The translations under genes and the position numbers were made by a program. Below are positions 4,660 through 8,162 of a DNA stretch of 8,162 nt, piece after piece (position 1 is the stretch's first letter; each line of letters opens with the position of its first letter). Under the pieces are notes generated by a model. The model saw only the letters and a program-made list of their open reading frames with translations, was not told the origin of the DNA and did not search any database. Source of the stretch: Herpetosiphonaceae bacterium (lineage in GTDB: Bacteria > Chloroflexota > Chloroflexia > Chloroflexales > Kallotenuaceae); contig JASKZZ010000100.1 of NCBI GenBank assembly GCA_030147335.1, positions 1 through 8,162 of the forward strand, in the 5' to 3' direction.

Positions 4660-7530
4660 ATGTATTTCAACCAAGGCTCAGATCCCCGCGCCGAAAGCTT
4701 GGAAGTGATGGATTATCAGCTGTTTGCAGACTTACGTAGCCCGCAGCGACTCGCAGCACTGCAACAAAGCCAATTGCTCAGTGCGGAGTTAGCGCCCATG
4801 CTTCACCAGATTGTACGTCTGCTCGCTCGTTCACTGGACGTACCGATTGCGCTGTTGGTTGTGTTGGAAGCCCATCAGGAACTGCTGCAGATCGGCGTTG
4901 GCTTGCCCGAGAATTGGAACATCGCTTCATTACCACTGGAAGCCTCCCTCAGCCGATTTGTGCTGTCCCACCAACCATTCGTCGTAGCTGATACCTTCGC
5001 TGATTCGTCAACGCACAATCACTTAACAATACGGCAACTTGGCCTTAGGGCTGTCGCCGCGGTTCCACTCCGATCAGCCGATACCGAGTATCTTGGCGCG
5101 CTGGTCGTTGCCGACGTTCGTCCACGAGAATGGCAGCCAAACGATGTCGCTGTGTTGCAAGAATTTGCGGAATTGATACGGGTGCAAGGCGAGACGCAGC
5201 GCGATCTCAATCGGCAAATCCAACAATTGGAGCAGCTGCGGTTCCAGGCGCAACTTGTGGACCATGTCCAGCAGGCGGTAGTGGCGACAAACGTGGAAGG
5301 AATTATTACTTACTGGAATCCATTTGCTGAAAAATTATATGGATGGACGGTCCACGAAGTTCTTGGTCATTCAATCATGGATGTTATTCCGATGAATGTA
5401 TCAAGAAAGCATGTGCTTGCCAGGATTAATCAGCTAGCCACTGGTGAACATGACCAGGCAGAAATTGAGCTGAGCCGACGGGATGGTACGCAGTTTCCGG
5501 CGCTGGTTGCAGCAGCACCTATCCGGGAAACTGACGGTTCCATCATAGGAATAGTCGGTGTTTCAGCAGACATCAGCGACCGTAAGCATATGGAAGCGGA
5601 GTTGCGAGAGCGTGAACGACGGCACCGCACCATTTCAAGTCTCACTTCTGATTATGTCTATTCAATGCAGATCCAGCCGGACGGAGCAATCAAATCGCTG
5701 TGGGTAACACAAGCCTTTCTTCGCATTACCGGCTATACACGCGACGAAATCGAAGCATTAGGCGGCTGGAAAGGATTAATTCATCCCGATGACCTACCAA
5801 ACGCATGGGAACGCGCAAAGAAAATATTGAATGGCGAGGCCGATGTACGCGACCTACGCATTATCACTAAACAGGGCGAAACGCGATGGATTCGTGATTA
5901 TGCCGCGCCCGAGTGGGATAACGACCATCAACGCATTACAGGTATCATTGGCGCTGCACAAGACATCACCGAGCGCAAGCAGGCCGAAGATGCACTGCGT
6001 GAAGCCGAGGCTCGCTACCGCTCCCTGGTTGAGCGTATTCCGGCCATCACGTATATCACAATGCTTGGTAATCCCCACCGTACCTTGTACATCAGCCCAC
6101 AGGTAGAAGAAATTCTGGGCTTTCCCGTCACCGATTGGCTAGCAGACCGCGATTTGTGGGCCGAGCAGATCCATCCCGAAGATCGCGGACGACTGCGCGA
6201 AATCATTGAGCAGGCGGGAATACAGCAAAAGCCGTTTCAGGCAGAATACCGGATGATTGGACGCGATGGCCGCATCCACTGGTTCCATGACGAAAGCGTA
6301 TTGGTACAAACACAATCACACGGCCCGCCTGTGCTCCAAGGCGTTGCGTTTGAGATTACCAAGCAAAAACAGGCGGAAGAAGATCGACTGGCGTTTGAGC
6401 GCACGTTGCTGGAGTCTCAAAAGCTTGAAAGTTTGGGCGTGCTAGCGGGCGGAGTTGCACATGATTTTAACAATCTGCTGCTCGTTATTCTTGGCAATGC
6501 TGCACTGGCCCAACTTGATATTGAAGCACAATCAGCAACCTACGCCAATATCACCGAAATCGTGGACGCAGCAGAACGAGCGGCTGCTCTTGTCCAGCAA
6601 CTCCTGGTGTACACAGGAAGGGGTCGGCTTCTGGTACAACCGCTTAGTCTCAGTACGGTTGTGGAACATTTGCAGCCGTTGCTTCGTTCTTCGCTACCAA
6701 ATCAAGTACAGCTCGATATTGATGTTCGCAATGACTTGCCGTTCGTCGAAGCAGATGAAAGTCAAATTCGGCAGCTAATCACGAATCTGGTATTAAATGC
6801 AGCCGAAGCAATTGGTGACCAACCAGGCAAAGTAACGATCAAAACTCAATTGCTTGATCGGAATGAAACATCTTCAATGCACTGGCAGCCTTCACCAGCA
6901 CAAGGACAGTATGTTGCTCTAACCGTAACCGATACGGGCCACGGTATGGATAGAGCAACACAGGCACGAATATTTGACCCATTTTTTAGCACAAAGTTCA
7001 CAGGCCGAGGACTTGGCCTAGCAGCGGTTCAGGGCATTGTACGCGTCCATCAAGGTATGATCGGCGTAGACAGCGCTCCCGAACAAGGAGCCACTTTCAC
7101 TATTTGCTTGCCATCCCTACATCAAAGTAGTGATCACATACACAACAGTTCCGATGTATGGCGTGGAAGCGGCACGGTATTGGTTATTGACGACGAGGAA
7201 GGGGTGCGGACGGTTACTCAACGGCTGCTTGAGCGTCTTGGCTTCGCGGTACTCACAACAGCCGACCCACGGACTGGAATTGAATTATTTCGTAGCCACG
7301 GCAATGCCATTGTTTGCATAATTGAGGACGTAATCCCGGATTCACTGCCAGCAGAGCAAGCATGGAGCGAGATACGATCCATTCGTCCCGATCTGCCAAT
7401 TATTATAATGAGCAGCTACAACGTGGAAGACGTAATGAACCAATTTGGGAGCGACCGTACCGAATTTCTCCAAAAGCCGTTTAGCGCCAACGATCTACGT
7501 CACATCCTGCAACAATTAATGACGGTATAA
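4660..7530 (+). CDS. Soluble hybrid histidine kinase: GAF-PAS-PAS-PAS-HisKA-HATPase-receiver
   Basis: A 956-residue sensor kinase without membrane segments, so probably cytoplasmic. Domain order: GAF about 37-175, a short coiled linker, PAS 198-310, PAS 320-440, PAS 448-572 (the last two with IHPDD/IHPED and ending in DITERK-like PAC motifs), dimerisation/phosphoacceptor domain about 580-650, ATPase about 690-805, receiver about 840-956. H601 in AHDFNN is the predicted autophosphorylation site. ATP-site motifs are N713 (NAAEA), DTGHGM 758-763 and GRGLGL 782-787. The receiver has acidic D844/D845, S918 and K939. Its acceptor region reads IIEDVIP, with D890 preceded by E889 and no MPGMxG-type loop. 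No heme- or flavin-binding residue could be assigned, so the signal is unknown. The start is uncertain: ATG 4660 lacks a ribosome binding site, and ATG 4708 is also in frame. No partner regulator is adjacent. Confidence 0.93.
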   Translation: MYFNQGSDPRAESLEVMDYQLFADLRSPQRLAALQQSQLLSAELAPMLHQIVRLLARSLDVPIALLVVLEAHQELLQIGVGLPENWNIASLPLEASLSRFVLSHQPFVVADTFADSSTHNHLTIRQLGLRAVAAVPLRSADTEYLGALVVADVRPREWQPNDVAVLQEFAELIRVQGETQRDLNRQIQQLEQLRFQAQLVDHVQQAVVATNVEGIITYWNPFAEKLYGWTVHEVLGHSIMDVIPMNVSRKHVLARINQLATGEHDQAEIELSRRDGTQFPALVAAAPIRETDGSIIGIVGVSADISDRKHMEAELRERERRHRTISSLTSDYVYSMQIQPDGAIKSLWVTQAFLRITGYTRDEIEALGGWKGLIHPDDLPNAWERAKKILNGEADVRDLRIITKQGETRWIRDYAAPEWDNDHQRITGIIGAAQDITERKQAEDALREAEARYRSLVERIPAITYITMLGNPHRTLYISPQVEEILGFPVTDWLADRDLWAEQIHPEDRGRLREIIEQAGIQQKPFQAEYRMIGRDGRIHWFHDESVLVQTQSHGPPVLQGVAFEITKQKQAEEDRLAFERTLLESQKLESLGVLAGGVAHDFNNLLLVILGNAALAQLDIEAQSATYANITEIVDAAERAAALVQQLLVYTGRGRLLVQPLSLSTVVEHLQPLLRSSLPNQVQLDIDVRNDLPFVEADESQIRQLITNLVLNAAEAIGDQPGKVTIKTQLLDRNETSSMHWQPSPAQGQYVALTVTDTGHGMDRATQARIFDPFFSTKFTGRGLGLAAVQGIVRVHQGMIGVDSAPEQGATFTICLPSLHQSSDHIHNSSDVWRGSGTVLVIDDEEGVRTVTQRLLERLGFAVLTTADPRTGIELFRSHGNAIVCIIEDVIPDSLPAEQAWSEIRSIRPDLPIIIMSSYNVEDVMNQFGSDRTEFLQKPFSANDLRHILQQLMTV

Positions 7531-7531
7531 T

Positions 7532-7548
7532 GGGAGCATAAAGCCCCC
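7532..7548. other. Imperfect hairpin at the convergent gene junction
   Basis: GGGAGC (7532-7537) and GCCCCC (7543-7548) can pair with one mismatch around a 5-nt loop, starting right after the kinase stop. No T run follows on either strand, so it is not a standard terminator. The whole junction 7531-7595 is 65 bp and holds no gene. Confidence 0.2.
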
Positions 7549-7595
7549 GTAGCAAAGTATGCCAATCAACGTGGGGAATGAATCAGGACTGCTCA

Positions 7596-8162
7596 TCAGC
7601 TTGCTGCTTTTTTGGCTGCCCGCTCAAAGGCCAATACAAGCCCATTGATACTCATTCGTACCCACCCCTCCATGATCTGGGCATGCTGTGCATCTACGCC
7701 CTGGGCATCTGTCATCTGCCGCACGATCTTGTCGGAGTCAATTTGTCCTGCTATCCATTGTTCGTGGACAAGGCTCAAAAAGTAGTCATAGCGCTCTTGT
7801 TGCAACTCAATATGGTTGCGTGGATCGAGTTTGCCTGGGCCATAATGTGAAAAAAGTAGCGTTTCAATATCGAGCGACCGCAGCATGGCGAATGTTTCGC
7901 GCTGAGCCGCGATATTAAGAGCAGGCGGCGGTGTAACAGGGCCATCAAACTGTGCAGACGCAATGCTTACGCCCAACGCGTCACCAGAGAACAAGGAACG
8001 GCTGTTCGTTTCATAGTACGAGATATGGTCGGGCGAGTGGCCGGGTGTTTGCAGCGCGCGAATATTCACGCCACGGCCGAGCGAAAGCTCTAGCTCATCG
8101 GCATAGACGATGCGGTCGGCTTCAACCGGCTCGACAGTGCCATGCAAGGGAAAGAGTGGACC
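7596..8162 (-). CDS. Metallo-beta-lactamase-fold hydrolase, N-terminus outside the window
   Basis: 188 C-terminal residues are visible, and the frame is open to the window edge, so the gene begins beyond 8162. A TTG at 8147 and other internal codons are not convincing starts, because the preceding residues (GPLFP) are in frame and suit the family. Metal-site motifs visible here (numbered from the edge) are TPGHSPDH at 39-46, the bridging aspartate D61 in FSGDALG, and H106 in FSHYG. The HxHxDH motif should lie upstream. After the catalytic fold a helical C-terminal region (about 118-188) rich in charged residues follows, as in glyoxalase II-like and related MBL hydrolases. Substrate unknown; a thioester or lactone hydrolase is possible. 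The gene converges on the hybrid kinase with no sign of a functional link. Confidence 0.9.
   Translation of the reverse strand, partial: GPLFPLHGTVEPVEADRIVYADELELSLGRGVNIRALQTPGHSPDHISYYETNSRSLFSGDALGVSIASAQFDGPVTPPPALNIAAQRETFAMLRSLDIETLLFSHYGPGKLDPRNHIELQQERYDYFLSLVHEQWIAGQIDSDKIVRQMTDAQGVDAQHAQIMEGWVRMSINGLVLAFERAAKKAAS

Noticed and set aside
7597..7613. CAGC-TT-GCTG followed by six T residues, resembling a terminator for the kinase gene
   Set aside because: The loop would be only two bases, and the sequence is the coding 3' end of the opposing hydrolase (its Lys-Lys-Ala-Ala tail), so the T run is explained by lysine codons.
1..8162. A new defence or mobile system
   Set aside because: No nuclease, helicase, reverse transcriptase, transposase, integrase, toxin-antitoxin pair, repeat array or attachment site was seen on either strand; all genes belong to common housekeeping, transport or signalling families.

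Overview
This is a bacterial chromosomal window with five protein-coding genes: three on the minus strand (one cut at each window edge) and three on the plus strand if the two-gene transporter pair is counted separately, six in all. Base composition is a little above half G+C and looks even along the window. Gene content, GTG starts and the soluble GAF-PAS hybrid kinase fit a free-living environmental bacterium. A member of the Chloroflexota (for example a Herpetosiphon relative) is my best guess, but it rests on general resemblance and not on a diagnostic marker. I see no tRNA, rRNA, CRISPR array, transposase or other sign of recent transfer.

Layout. Positions 1-1652 (minus) hold an ABC exporter half-transporter of the MsbA/multidrug type, with its C-terminal end lost at the window edge. 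A palindrome lies over its candidate promoter, and a 10-bp perfect hairpin ends the upstream gene. Positions 1826-3283 (minus) hold a phosphoglucomutase/phosphomannomutase-family enzyme. A 112-bp divergent intergenic region follows. Then comes an overlapping azlC-azlD pair (3396-4426, plus), a branched-chain amino-acid exporter. A 233-bp non-coding leader follows, with two hairpins and a weak promoter candidate. Positions 4660-7530 (plus) hold a 956-residue soluble hybrid histidine kinase (GAF, three PAS, HisKA, HATPase, receiver). After a 65-bp convergent junction, positions 7596-8162 (minus) hold the C-terminal part of a metallo-beta-lactamase-fold hydrolase whose N-terminus is outside the window.

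The genes do not form one obvious pathway. azlC and azlD act together as a two-subunit transporter. The kinase is preceded by its own leader, so its operon partner, if any, is not visible. I did not find a convincing new multi-gene system. The points most worth checking are the eroded receiver motif of the kinase, the hairpin directly abutting the kinase start codon, the palindrome in the exporter promoter, and two gene starts that the ribosome binding sites move to internal GTG codons.
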